This document shows positions 1 to 5,741 of a stretch of DNA of 11,832 bases, in pieces. The stretch covers positions 1 to 11,832 of the forward strand of contig WTCF01000064.1 in NCBI GenBank assembly GCA_013138705.1, given 5' to 3'. The notes under the pieces are model-generated. The model was not told the origin of the DNA and made no database searches. It worked only from the letters and a program-made list of their open reading frames with translations. The stretch comes from Deltaproteobacteria bacterium. Lineage in GTDB: Bacteria > Desulfobacterota > Dissulfuribacteria > Dissulfuribacterales > UBA3076. The position numbers and the translations under genes were made by a program. The first letter of the stretch is position 1. Each line of letters begins with the position of its first letter.

Positions 1-7
1 GATTCAT

Positions 8-1981
8 ATGCAGGCCAGACTTCTTATCATAAACTGCCCAGGGGCGAATTTTTTACATATTCCCATGGGGACCTTTGGGCTGTGTGATTTTCTGAACCAG
101 AGAAAAATCCCGGCAAAAATACTCAACCTGGCCCTTTATGATGAGACAGATAGGTCGTCGCTCCTCAACCATTATATTGAGCAATTTCGCCCCACGCATG
201 TCGGTCTGATCTTGCACTGGCAGGAAACCGCAGAAGAAGGAATCAGGGTGGCTCAGCACATCAAATCAAGGACTGACCCGGTCAAGATCATCTGCGGCGG
301 TTTCACAGCCGGATATTTTGGAGAGGCGTTGCTCAGAAGATGGCCGTCTGTTGATTATGTTATAAAGGGCGACCCGGAAAGACCAATGGAACTCCTTCTT
401 AATGGTGCCGAGAAGCCGGAAATACCCAATCTGATCTATAGAGATGGGCCTGATATACGAGTCAATGAGGTCTCCTACTTTATAGACGAAGAAGCTCTTT
501 CCGGCATTTCCTTTTCCAAATTGACCTGCCTTTTTGACCATGATGTATACATAAAGGCCGTGGAAAAAACACTGGGATTCCCTGTTTTTATTGGGAGAGG
601 ATGTGTTTTTAGCTGCGACTATTGTGGCGGAAGCCGTGAGTCCTTCAAACTCCACAGCGCACGGGCAAAACCGGTCTCAAGGTCCATTGAGGCAATCATC
701 ACGGACCTGAAACGCCTGAAAGAATTCGCAAAAAAAATATATATCTGCTATGAGATCGACCAAAGCTACATAAAGGCCTTGTTCGAGGCCATGAAAGAAG
801 AAAAAACGCTGATCAAAACATTCCGGTTAAACTACGGGGCCTGGCAATTGCTCGACAGGCAGTTCCTGGAATTATACAGAGACCTTTTCATCATCGACAA
901 TCAGGACAAACCGCTCTTTGAGATATCCCCTGAGGTATTCGATGACAGGAGCCGCGAAGAAATTAAACACCACAAGACCTATTCAATTGAGAAACTAAAA
1001 GAAAATTTGGGTCTTATCAATGACTGCCTGGGCACCGGTATGAAGGTAAGCATCTTTTTCAGCCGATACCACGACACGGCCCAGACATACGCCGCAATAA
1101 GGGATGAAATTTTCAGTATTTTCCAGCTAAAACATGATTTGTTTGCCAAAAAATATATAAACGCAAAGATATGCTACGACCATTTATCCACAGATGTCGG
1201 AAGCCGTTACTGGGAAAGATATGTTGAGAAGCCGCATGACCCGGATACGCTCATCTCCTGGAAAAGAAGGCTCAGGGACCGGGAACAATACAGCTTTCCA
1301 TTGGACAACCTATGTGTATTTATTCCGAAAGCCCTATCGGAACAGGAGATATTCAGGTGTGAGTTATTGGTATTCATGCTTAAGGGCTTAGAAAAGCAAT
1401 CCAACGAACTCTTTCACATCATGTTCGCGTGTCTTGATGAACTGGTTATCAGGGTGGTTGAAGAGGCGATCACAGACCAATACTCAAACAGGGCCGAAAA
1501 TGTCTTTAAGTCCCTGGATCACTGTGAGCTACTCCTTAATCTGAAAAAAACAATTATCCAGAACGAGTCTATGCTTTCCAAAATTCCATTTATTGAGGAC
1601 TTGACCAGCCTCCAGGTCAAAAAGGCACAGCATCAGTCCAGGCCCGGGCAGTCAGGGAACTCTAATGGAACCAAGCGCCCCAGGCTTAATCATGCCCTTA
1701 TCTCCATCCACAATCATGATTACCTTGATCTGCCGGGCTTCTTGGAACGTCTGCAAGAAGAAAGGCCTGCTAACCTGAAGCATGAAAAGACCGTGTCTGT
1801 CTTCCTTGCGGATGAAATCATGAGCATGTCTTATGAGACATATCGCGTGACGATTAAGGCGTTTGAAAGGGGCTTGTCTTTAGACCAATACTATATGCTG
1901 ATGCGCAGAAAGGGAATCTTTGACGATTCATATCACAAGAAATTTCTGGCAAAAATGTTTCAAAGCGGAGTGCTGTATTGA
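8..1981 (+). CDS. B12-binding-type radical SAM protein with C-terminal extension
   Basis: The 657-residue product looks like a cobalamin-binding radical SAM enzyme. Residues about 1-140 resemble the Rossmann-like B12-binding domain found in front of many radical SAM proteins (LLIINCP start, PMGTFGLCDFL, IICGGFTAGYFGEALLR, VDYVIKGDPE). The radical SAM core begins near residue 190 and carries the CxxxCxxC cluster motif as C199, C203 and C206 within GRGCVFSCDYCGG. A helical region (about 440-540), a polar S/G/N/Q-rich linker (about 541-560) and a basic C-terminal domain of about 95 residues follow. Family knowledge predicts a [4Fe-4S] cluster that cleaves S-adenosylmethionine, often for methylation or ring chemistry on a peptide, lipid or cofactor. 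The substrate is not apparent. Only seven bases precede the ATG and no stop interrupts the frame there, so a further upstream start cannot be excluded, but the N-terminus looks natural. It stands convergent to the aldo/keto reductase. Confidence 0.85.
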   Translation: MQARLLIINCPGANFLHIPMGTFGLCDFLNQRKIPAKILNLALYDETDRSSLLNHYIEQFRPTHVGLILHWQETAEEGIRVAQHIKSRTDPVKIICGGFTAGYFGEALLRRWPSVDYVIKGDPERPMELLLNGAEKPEIPNLIYRDGPDIRVNEVSYFIDEEALSGISFSKLTCLFDHDVYIKAVEKTLGFPVFIGRGCVFSCDYCGGSRESFKLHSARAKPVSRSIEAIITDLKRLKEFAKKIYICYEIDQSYIKALFEAMKEEKTLIKTFRLNYGAWQLLDRQFLELYRDLFIIDNQDKPLFEISPEVFDDRSREEIKHHKTYSIEKLKENLGLINDCLGTGMKVSIFFSRYHDTAQTYAAIRDEIFSIFQLKHDLFAKKYINAKICYDHLSTDVGSRYWERYVEKPHDPDTLISWKRRLRDREQYSFPLDNLCVFIPKALSEQEIFRCELLVFMLKGLEKQSNELFHIMFACLDELVIRVVEEAITDQYSNRAENVFKSLDHCELLLNLKKTIIQNESMLSKIPFIEDLTSLQVKKAQHQSRPGQSGNSNGTKRPRLNHALISIHNHDYLDLPGFLERLQEERPANLKHEKTVSVFLADEIMSMSYETYRVTIKAFERGLSLDQYYMLMRRKGIFDDSYHKKFLAKMFQSGVLY

Positions 1982-2048
1982 ATTAAGGCATGTAATTAGG
2001 TATCAACCAATATGAGCATACCTGTCTCCTTCTGCGGATTTCTGAATC

Positions 2049-3044
2049 TTAAGGTACGGAGGCCGGAGGAGCCATAAACTCAGGCCCAATGGGATCAATT
2101 ACCGTCTCTTTCAGTATTTCATCAATGGATTCCATGGACGAGTCGTCGCATTCCCATCCCATAGTGTCTGAAACCGGATCAAGCTGATCCGGTCGCCTCG
2201 CTCCCCAAAGGGCAATGTTTACTCCCGGTCTGTCCAGCAGCCACCTTATAGCCAAGTGCATTACACTTTTCCCAAAGTTTTTTCGGGCATATTCATCCAG
2301 CCGGGCAACAGCCTTCAGGTACTGATCATATCGGGGTTGCCTGAATTTAGGATCTATTTTTCGGAGATCATCTCCTTTAAACTTTGTCTCCTTTCGCATT
2401 CTGCCTGTAAGAAGACCCCGGCACAGTGGGCCATAGACAAGTGTCGTAATATTGTTATCAATACAGTACGGGAGAATATCGTTCTCTATTTTCCGTTCGA
2501 ACAAATTGTAAGGTGGCTGGCTGGTGTGAAGCACAGAAGACATTTTGAAGGCATCCATCTGTTGCGGGGTATGGTTGCTTACTCCTATGGCCTTGATTTT
2601 TCCTTTTCTGTAGAGATCCTGCATGGTTTCGGCAGTTTCCTCAAATGGCGTTGCAGGGTCCGGCCAGTGGATTTGATAGATATCAATATAGTCAGTCCGG
2701 AGCCTGTGAAGAGAGTCCTCGATCTCCTTGAGTATCCGTTGCCGGGAAGAATTCCTGACAACTCTCCCCTTATCATCCCATTCCAGCCCCGCCTTTGTGG
2801 CAATTATTACCTGATCCCTTTTTCCGTATTCAGCCAGGGCCATACCTACGAGTTCTTCTGATTTACCGAATCCATAGACCGGTGCTGTGTCGATAAGATT
2901 TATACCCAGATCCAGGGCAGTACGAATGGTGTTTACAGCCTGCTGTTCCTCAGTACCTCCCCACATCCAGCCTCCTATAGCCCATGTCCCAAGGGCAATG
3001 CGTGAGGTCTCAATCTCAGTCCCGCTGATACGCACAAAATCCAT
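2049..3044 (-). CDS. Aldo/keto reductase
   Basis: The 331-residue protein is a clear aldo/keto reductase, an NAD(P)H-dependent cytosolic (alpha/beta)8-barrel oxidoreductase acting on aldehydes and ketones. The catalytic tetrad is visible: D52 and Y57 in IDTAPVYGFG, K84 in IATKAG, and H126 in YQIHWPDP. Other family marks are LGTWAIGG near the start, KIKAIGVSNHT, and the late PGVNIALWGARRPDQL segment that normally contributes to cofactor binding. The length is usual for the family. The ATG is preceded by a good GGGAGGAA ribosome binding site (complement of 3051-3058). It is a single gene, convergent with the radical SAM gene (67 bases between stops) and divergent from argG. Its substrate cannot be told from sequence; many relatives annotated only as general reductases look like this. 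Confidence 0.95.
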   Translation of the reverse strand: MDFVRISGTEIETSRIALGTWAIGGWMWGGTEEQQAVNTIRTALDLGINLIDTAPVYGFGKSEELVGMALAEYGKRDQVIIATKAGLEWDDKGRVVRNSSRQRILKEIEDSLHRLRTDYIDIYQIHWPDPATPFEETAETMQDLYRKGKIKAIGVSNHTPQQMDAFKMSSVLHTSQPPYNLFERKIENDILPYCIDNNITTLVYGPLCRGLLTGRMRKETKFKGDDLRKIDPKFRQPRYDQYLKAVARLDEYARKNFGKSVMHLAIRWLLDRPGVNIALWGARRPDQLDPVSDTMGWECDDSSMESIDEILKETVIDPIGPEFMAPPASVP

Positions 3045-3309
3045 AATGCTTTCCTCCCAACTCAGTTTCCACGAGTTTTTACTGTATTTACTACTTGATT
3101 CGACTTGAGCAACAGAAATTTGGGAAAAGATGAATCACTCCCCTTCGTTTCCAATGTGTGTTGTATTCTGGGGGACATCTGTTTCAGAACCGTTACAAAT
3201 CAATTTGCAGACAATAAAGGAGTTTATTACCTGCCGGGATGGATCATGTAGAAAATTCCTGTTCCATTGTAAAAAATACGTTTTTTTGATAGATTGGTTG
3301 TAAATACTC

Positions 3310-3343
3310 AGGTGGATAGACTGAAGGTAGAAGGCTTTTAGGG
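3310..3343 (-). repeat. CTTCAGC-family repeat, copy 1 (degenerate)
   Basis: This is a direct copy of the unit at 3370-3403, offset by exactly 60 bases and differing at about five positions. Both read on the plus strand as AGGTG..TAGACTGAAG followed by GAAGGCTTTTAGGG. The reverse complement shows the heptamer-like CTTCAGC/CTTCAAC/CTAAAT order seen in the copies at 3442 and 5547. Confidence 0.7.
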
Positions 3344-3348
3344 AAAAT

Positions 3349-3364
3349 TGTGCGCGATCACACA
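3349..3364. promoter_or_regulatory. Possible CRP/FNR-family operator
   Basis: TGTG at 3349-3352 and CACA at 3361-3364 are separated by eight bases, the core geometry of a CRP site (TGTGA-N6-TCACA); the fifth base of each half-site does not match. The palindrome extends one base outward on each side (TTGTG and CACAA). It lies about 150-160 bases upstream of argG, between two repeat units. A class III adenylate cyclase elsewhere in the window makes cAMP control conceivable, but one imperfect palindrome is weak evidence. Confidence 0.2.
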
Positions 3365-3369
3365 AAGTT

Positions 3370-3403
3370 AGGTGTTTAGACTGAAGACTGAAGGCTTTTA
3401 GGG
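3370..3403 (-). repeat. CTTCAGC-family repeat, copy 2 (left hairpin arm)
   Basis: Bases 3370-3396 are complementary to 3450-3476 at 23 of 27 positions, plus one position that could form a G-U pair in RNA, with a 53-base loop. The unit is also a direct repeat of 3310-3343. Transcribed together, copies 2 and 3 could fold into a long imperfect hairpin just upstream of argG. Confidence 0.75.
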
Positions 3404-3441
3404 ACGAAACTTAGGGCGTTTGAGCGTTGCGAGATGATTGA

Positions 3442-3476
3442 TATACTTCAGCCTTCAGCCTTCAACCTAAATACCT
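3442..3476 (+). repeat. CTTCAGC-family repeat, copy 3 (right hairpin arm)
   Basis: The unit has a seven-base rhythm: CTTCAGC, CTTCAGC, CTTCAAC, CTAAATA. Its first 31 bases (3442-3472) are identical to 5547-5577, about 2.1 kb away. Bases 3450-3476 pair with 3370-3396. It ends about 46 bases before the argG ATG at 3523. Confidence 0.85.
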
Positions 3477-3522
3477 GAGTAGTTTCGATTGGGTTATAAA
3501 TTGAGGATAGGTGAATTCCTAT

Positions 3523-4731
3523 ATGCCGAAACAAAAAATAAATAAAATAGTCTTGGCCTACTCAGGCGGACTCGACACATCTGTTATTCTCAAGTGGCTA
3601 CAAGAGATCTATCACTGCCCTGTAGTGGCCTATTCCGCAGATATAGGCCAGGAAGAGGACTGGGAAGCTGTGAAGCAGAAGGCCCTGGATACAGGGGCCT
3701 CGGAGGTAGTGATAAGGGACCTCAAAGAGGAGTTTGTCCAGGACTTTGTCTTTCCCATGTTCAGGGCAAATGCCATTTATGAGAGTACCTATCTGCTGGG
3801 TACGTCCATAGCAAGGCCCCTCATTGCCAAGGAACAGGTATGTGTCGCCAGGGAAGTTGAGGCTGACGCGGTCAGCCACGGGGCCACTGGTAAGGGAAAC
3901 GACCAGGTCCGTTTTGAGCTCTCCTTTATGGCACTTGCCCCTGAACTCAAGATCATAGCTCCCTGGCGCATATGGGACCTCAATTCCAGGCAGAAGCTCG
4001 TAGACTTTGCCAAGGCCCATGGCATACCAGTACCGGTCACAAAGGCAAAGCCCTACAGTATGGATGCAAACCTCCTACACATAAGTTATGAGGGTGGAAT
4101 CCTGGAAGACCCATGGGCAGAACCACATGAAGACATGTTTATGTGGACAAAAAGCCCTGAAAACGCCCCTGATGAACCATCTTATGTTGAGATCGATTTT
4201 GAGCAAGGAGATCCGGTGGCTATTGACGGTGAGCGTCTTTCCGCAGCAGAATTCTTGTCAAGGCTGAACCTCATTGGTGCTGATAACGGGATTGGACGGG
4301 TTGATCTGGTTGAGAACCGTTTTGTCGGGATGAAATCAAGAGGGGTCTATGAGACGCCGGGCGGTTCTATTCTTCGTACAGCCCACATGGCCATTGAGTC
4401 CATAACTCTTGACAGGGAGGTTATGCACTTGCGGGATAGCCTGGTTTCCCGTTATTCAGAGCTTATTTATTACGGTTTCTGGTTTTCACCCGAACGTGAG
4501 CTTATTCAAAAGCTCATAGACGAATCCCAGTCTAATGTGAACGGAAGGGTTCGACTCAAGATATATAAAGGAAACTGTCAGGTTGTGGGAAGAAAGGCGG
4601 AGAAATCCTTATACCGGCCGGAGTTTGCTACATTCGAGGAAGACGATGTTTACAGCCAGGCAGATGCCGAGGGATTCATCAGGCTTCAGGGCCTGCGTCT
4701 TAAGATCAGGTCCATGGTGGAAGGATCTTGA
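3523..4731 (+). CDS. argG: Argininosuccinate synthase
   Basis: This enzyme joins citrulline and aspartate at the cost of ATP to form argininosuccinate, the penultimate step of arginine synthesis, in the cytosol as a homotetramer. From the ATG it is 402 residues, normal for the family. The PP-loop ATP site is AYSGGLDTS (residues 12-20). Other conserved blocks are [13 protein letters not shown] (about 90-102), [15 protein letters not shown] (118-132), [16 protein letters not shown] and the later [11 protein letters not shown]. All look intact. A GTG at 3511 in the same frame would add four residues (NSY plus start). I prefer the ATG at 3523 because AGGTGA lies nine bases before it and the protein then starts where relatives do; GAGG four bases before the GTG keeps that option open. 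A PilZ gene follows after 12 bases and is probably co-transcribed. No argininosuccinate lyase gene lies in the window. Confidence 0.98.
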   Translation: MPKQKINKIVLAYSGGLDTSVILKWLQEIYHCPVVAYSADIGQEEDWEAVKQKALDTGASEVVIRDLKEEFVQDFVFPMFRANAIYESTYLLGTSIARPLIAKEQVCVAREVEADAVSHGATGKGNDQVRFELSFMALAPELKIIAPWRIWDLNSRQKLVDFAKAHGIPVPVTKAKPYSMDANLLHISYEGGILEDPWAEPHEDMFMWTKSPENAPDEPSYVEIDFEQGDPVAIDGERLSAAEFLSRLNLIGADNGIGRVDLVENRFVGMKSRGVYETPGGSILRTAHMAIESITLDREVMHLRDSLVSRYSELIYYGFWFSPERELIQKLIDESQSNVNGRVRLKIYKGNCQVVGRKAEKSLYRPEFATFEEDDVYSQADAEGFIRLQGLRLKIRSMVEGS

Positions 4732-4743
4732 GGAGACAGTATT

Positions 4744-5076
4744 ATGGTAGCAAATACCGAGCGGCGCAAATATATTCGGGTCCCATTTAAGGCCGTAGCG
4801 TGCCTGTGGTCTCTAAAACAGGATGCCAAGGAGATACGCTGCAATCAAACAAGAGATATCAGTTTAAAAGGAATTTACTGCTATAGTGATATCAAGTTTT
4901 CTGTCGGCACTACTTGTGAGCTGGAATTACATTTTACAGATACCAGTTCGAAGCTCGTGCTTTTTTTAAAAGGGCGTGTAGTCCGCACGGATGAAGAAGG
5001 AATGGGAATCAAGTTTGAAGAGATGGATCTCGACTCCTTTTTCTCGTTGAAGAATATCCTTAACTACAACAAATGA
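4744..5076 (+). CDS. PilZ domain protein, predicted c-di-GMP receptor
   Basis: The 110-residue protein is a stand-alone PilZ domain, a family that binds cyclic di-GMP and relays it to motility, polysaccharide or secretion machinery. Both ligand motifs are visible: RxxxR as R8-K-Y-I-R12 and DxSxxG as D38-I-S40-L-K-G43. The remainder alternates beta-strands (CELELHF, KLVLFLKGRVVRTDE, GMGIKFEEMD) and ends with a short helix, as expected. The ribosome binding site AGGAG overlaps the argG stop region eight bases before the ATG, so co-transcription with argG is likely. Its TGA stop is at the same time the first three bases of a GAACATC-type repeat. There is no membrane segment or output domain, so the partner is unknown. 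Confidence 0.9.
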   Translation: MVANTERRKYIRVPFKAVACLWSLKQDAKEIRCNQTRDISLKGIYCYSDIKFSVGTTCELELHFTDTSSKLVLFLKGRVVRTDEEGMGIKFEEMDLDSFFSLKNILNYNK

Positions 5077-5122
5077 ACATCGAACATCGAATGTTGAATG
5101 GAAAAACAATCCAATACGGAAA
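5074..5122 (+). repeat. GAACATC heptamer repeat R1
   Basis: The unit begins with TGAACATCGAACATCGAATG, continues TTGAATGG, then an A-run and ATCCAATAC-GGAA. The same order occurs in R2 (5435-5480) and, inverted, in 5626-5697. Compared with R2 it lacks a 14-base stretch, exactly two heptamers. It overlaps the PilZ stop codon and fills most of the gap to the next gene, ending just before that gene's ribosome binding site. Confidence 0.8.
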
Positions 5123-5127
5123 CTAAT

Positions 5128-5131
5128 GAGG
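5128..5131 (+). promoter_or_regulatory. Ribosome binding site deciding the start at 5138
   Basis: GAGG stands six bases before the ATG at 5138. The earlier in-frame ATG at 5126 overlaps this GAGG and has no comparable site upstream, so 5138 is the better start. Confidence 0.55.
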
Positions 5132-5137
5132 ACTAAA

Positions 5138-5434
5138 ATGACACAACGCAGAATATACTATAAATCAACTAATATTTCTCCACTGACCCTGTTCGGGTTG
5201 GGACTGCTTGCCGTAGCCGCCTTCTTTGTGGCCTTGCCGCTATTTTTGGGCGCTTTGGCAGTCTTTTCCATTGCAGCCGTCTATATGGCATGGCGTGTTC
5301 GCAAGGTCATGCGCCAGTTTGAGAAGGAATGTGCAAGGCGTAGTGAGGCCAATAGTGATCTGGATCCAAGCTCTCTTATTATCGATGTAACTCCGGACCA
5401 GACCGAGCTAGAAAGAGATCAACGGATGGACTAA
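5138..5434 (+). CDS. Small two-helix membrane protein, function unknown
   Basis: I do not recognise this protein. From the ATG at 5138 it has 98 residues; an in-frame ATG at 5126 would add four. A short basic, tyrosine-containing N-terminus (TQRRIYYK) precedes a hydrophobic stretch of about 36 residues (about 13-48) rich in L, A, F and V. A proline near the middle (ALPLFLGAL) suggests a hairpin of two membrane helices. The rest is cytoplasmic-looking: basic WRVRKVMRQ, then an acidic tail with DLDPSSLIIDVTPDQTE. The gene lies between two heptamer repeats, R1 upstream and R2 directly after its TAA. It could belong to the argG-PilZ transcript. Composition and the good GAGG site support a real gene. 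Confidence 0.7.
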   Translation: MTQRRIYYKSTNISPLTLFGLGLLAVAAFFVALPLFLGALAVFSIAAVYMAWRVRKVMRQFEKECARRSEANSDLDPSSLIIDVTPDQTELERDQRMD

Positions 5435-5480
5435 TGAACATCGAACATCGAACGTCCAACATCGAATGTTGAATGGGAAA
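5435..5480 (+). repeat. GAACATC heptamer repeat R2 (left inverted arm)
   Basis: The unit starts on the base after the TAA of the membrane-protein gene and reads TGAACATCGAACATCGAACG followed by TCCAACATCGAATG and TTGAATGGG. Bases 5436-5468 are the reverse complement of 5657-5689 with a single mismatch (at 5461) over 33 bases, separated by 188 bases. Confidence 0.9.
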
Positions 5481-5546
5481 AGATGAGGAAACAGACCTAT
5501 GACCAGGAAGAAAGGTTGCTAATTATTGCAGGAGGCGGGATATCAG

Positions 5547-5577
5547 TATACTTCAGCCTTCAGCCTTCAACCTAAAT
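5547..5577 (+). repeat. CTTCAGC-family repeat, copy 4
   Basis: This is an exact 31-base copy of 3442-3472 (TATACTTCAGCCTTCAGCC, then TTCAACCTAAAT). It lies inside the span between the two inverted GAACATC repeats, so two unrelated repeat families are nested here. Confidence 0.9.
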
Positions 5578-5625
5578 GGCTAACATAGCAAGTATCAAAA
5601 CGGATGAAAAGAGACAGAAATAGCC

Positions 5626-5697
5626 GTTGAATGTTCGGTATTGGATATTCGTTTTTCATTCGACGTTGGACGTTCGATGTTCGATGTTCGACGTTCA
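5626..5697 (-). repeat. GAACATC heptamer repeat R3/R4 (right inverted arm)
   Basis: Read on the minus strand it runs TGAACGTC, GAACATC, GAACATC, GAACGTC, CAACGTC, GAATG, an A-run, then degenerate heptamers GAATATC, CAATACC, GAACATT, CAAC. The last part matches the ATCCAATAC end of R1, so R1 and this unit are versions of one element of about 70 bases in opposite orientation. It ends 44 bases before the ATG at 5742. Confidence 0.85.
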
Positions 5698-5741
5698 TCT
5701 TTCAATACAACCTGTGAACGCTTACAAAACAACTTACGCTT

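Larger units (their letters stand above)
3045..3510. other. Divergent intergenic region between aldo/keto reductase and argG
   Basis: These 466 bases hold no convincing gene. The short open frames on either strand lack ribosome binding sites and protein-like composition. The left third is AT-rich and presumably carries the reductase promoter, but I see no clear -35/-10 pair. The right half contains three related repeat units (3310-3343, 3370-3403, 3442-3476) and a CRP-like palindrome between the first two. The argG promoter must lie here too. A TATAAA at 3495-3500 is a weak -10 candidate without a convincing -35. Confidence 0.7.
5435..5741. other. Repeat-filled region without a gene, upstream of the RACo-like gene
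   Basis: These 307 bases carry no supportable gene. A tiny ATG frame near 5499 encodes only seven codons. The region is bounded by inverted heptamer repeats (R2 and R3/R4) that enclose about 190 bases, including one CTTCAGC-family unit. A stop in frame with the downstream ATPase lies at 5715-5717. I see no trace of a ferredoxin-type CxxxxCxxC coding segment that would complete that ATPase. Confidence 0.7.

Noticed and set aside
1998..2023. Terminator between the convergent genes (AGGTAT ... ATACCT)
   Set aside because: The stem is only six base pairs with a 14-base loop and no T-run on either strand.
2256..2861. 201-codon open frame on the plus strand opposite the aldo/keto reductase
   Set aside because: It is fully antisense to a complete, motif-bearing reductase and has no recognisable domain.
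3045..3130. Promoter of the aldo/keto reductase (TTGCTC and TAAATA on the minus strand)
   Set aside because: The spacing is near 16 bases, but only about half of the -10 positions match consensus, so the match is no better than chance in AT-rich sequence.
3135..3365. 76-codon minus-strand frame in the intergenic region
   Set aside because: It overlaps repeat units and a possible operator, has no ribosome binding site, and has a composition unlike its neighbours.
3310..3476. CRISPR array
   Set aside because: The units are degenerate, in both orientations, and spaced 60 and 70-80 bases apart without regular spacers; no cas genes are present.
3598..4020. 140-codon minus-strand frame opposite argG
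   Set aside because: It lies inside an intact argG; it is a shadow frame with no ribosome binding site or domain.
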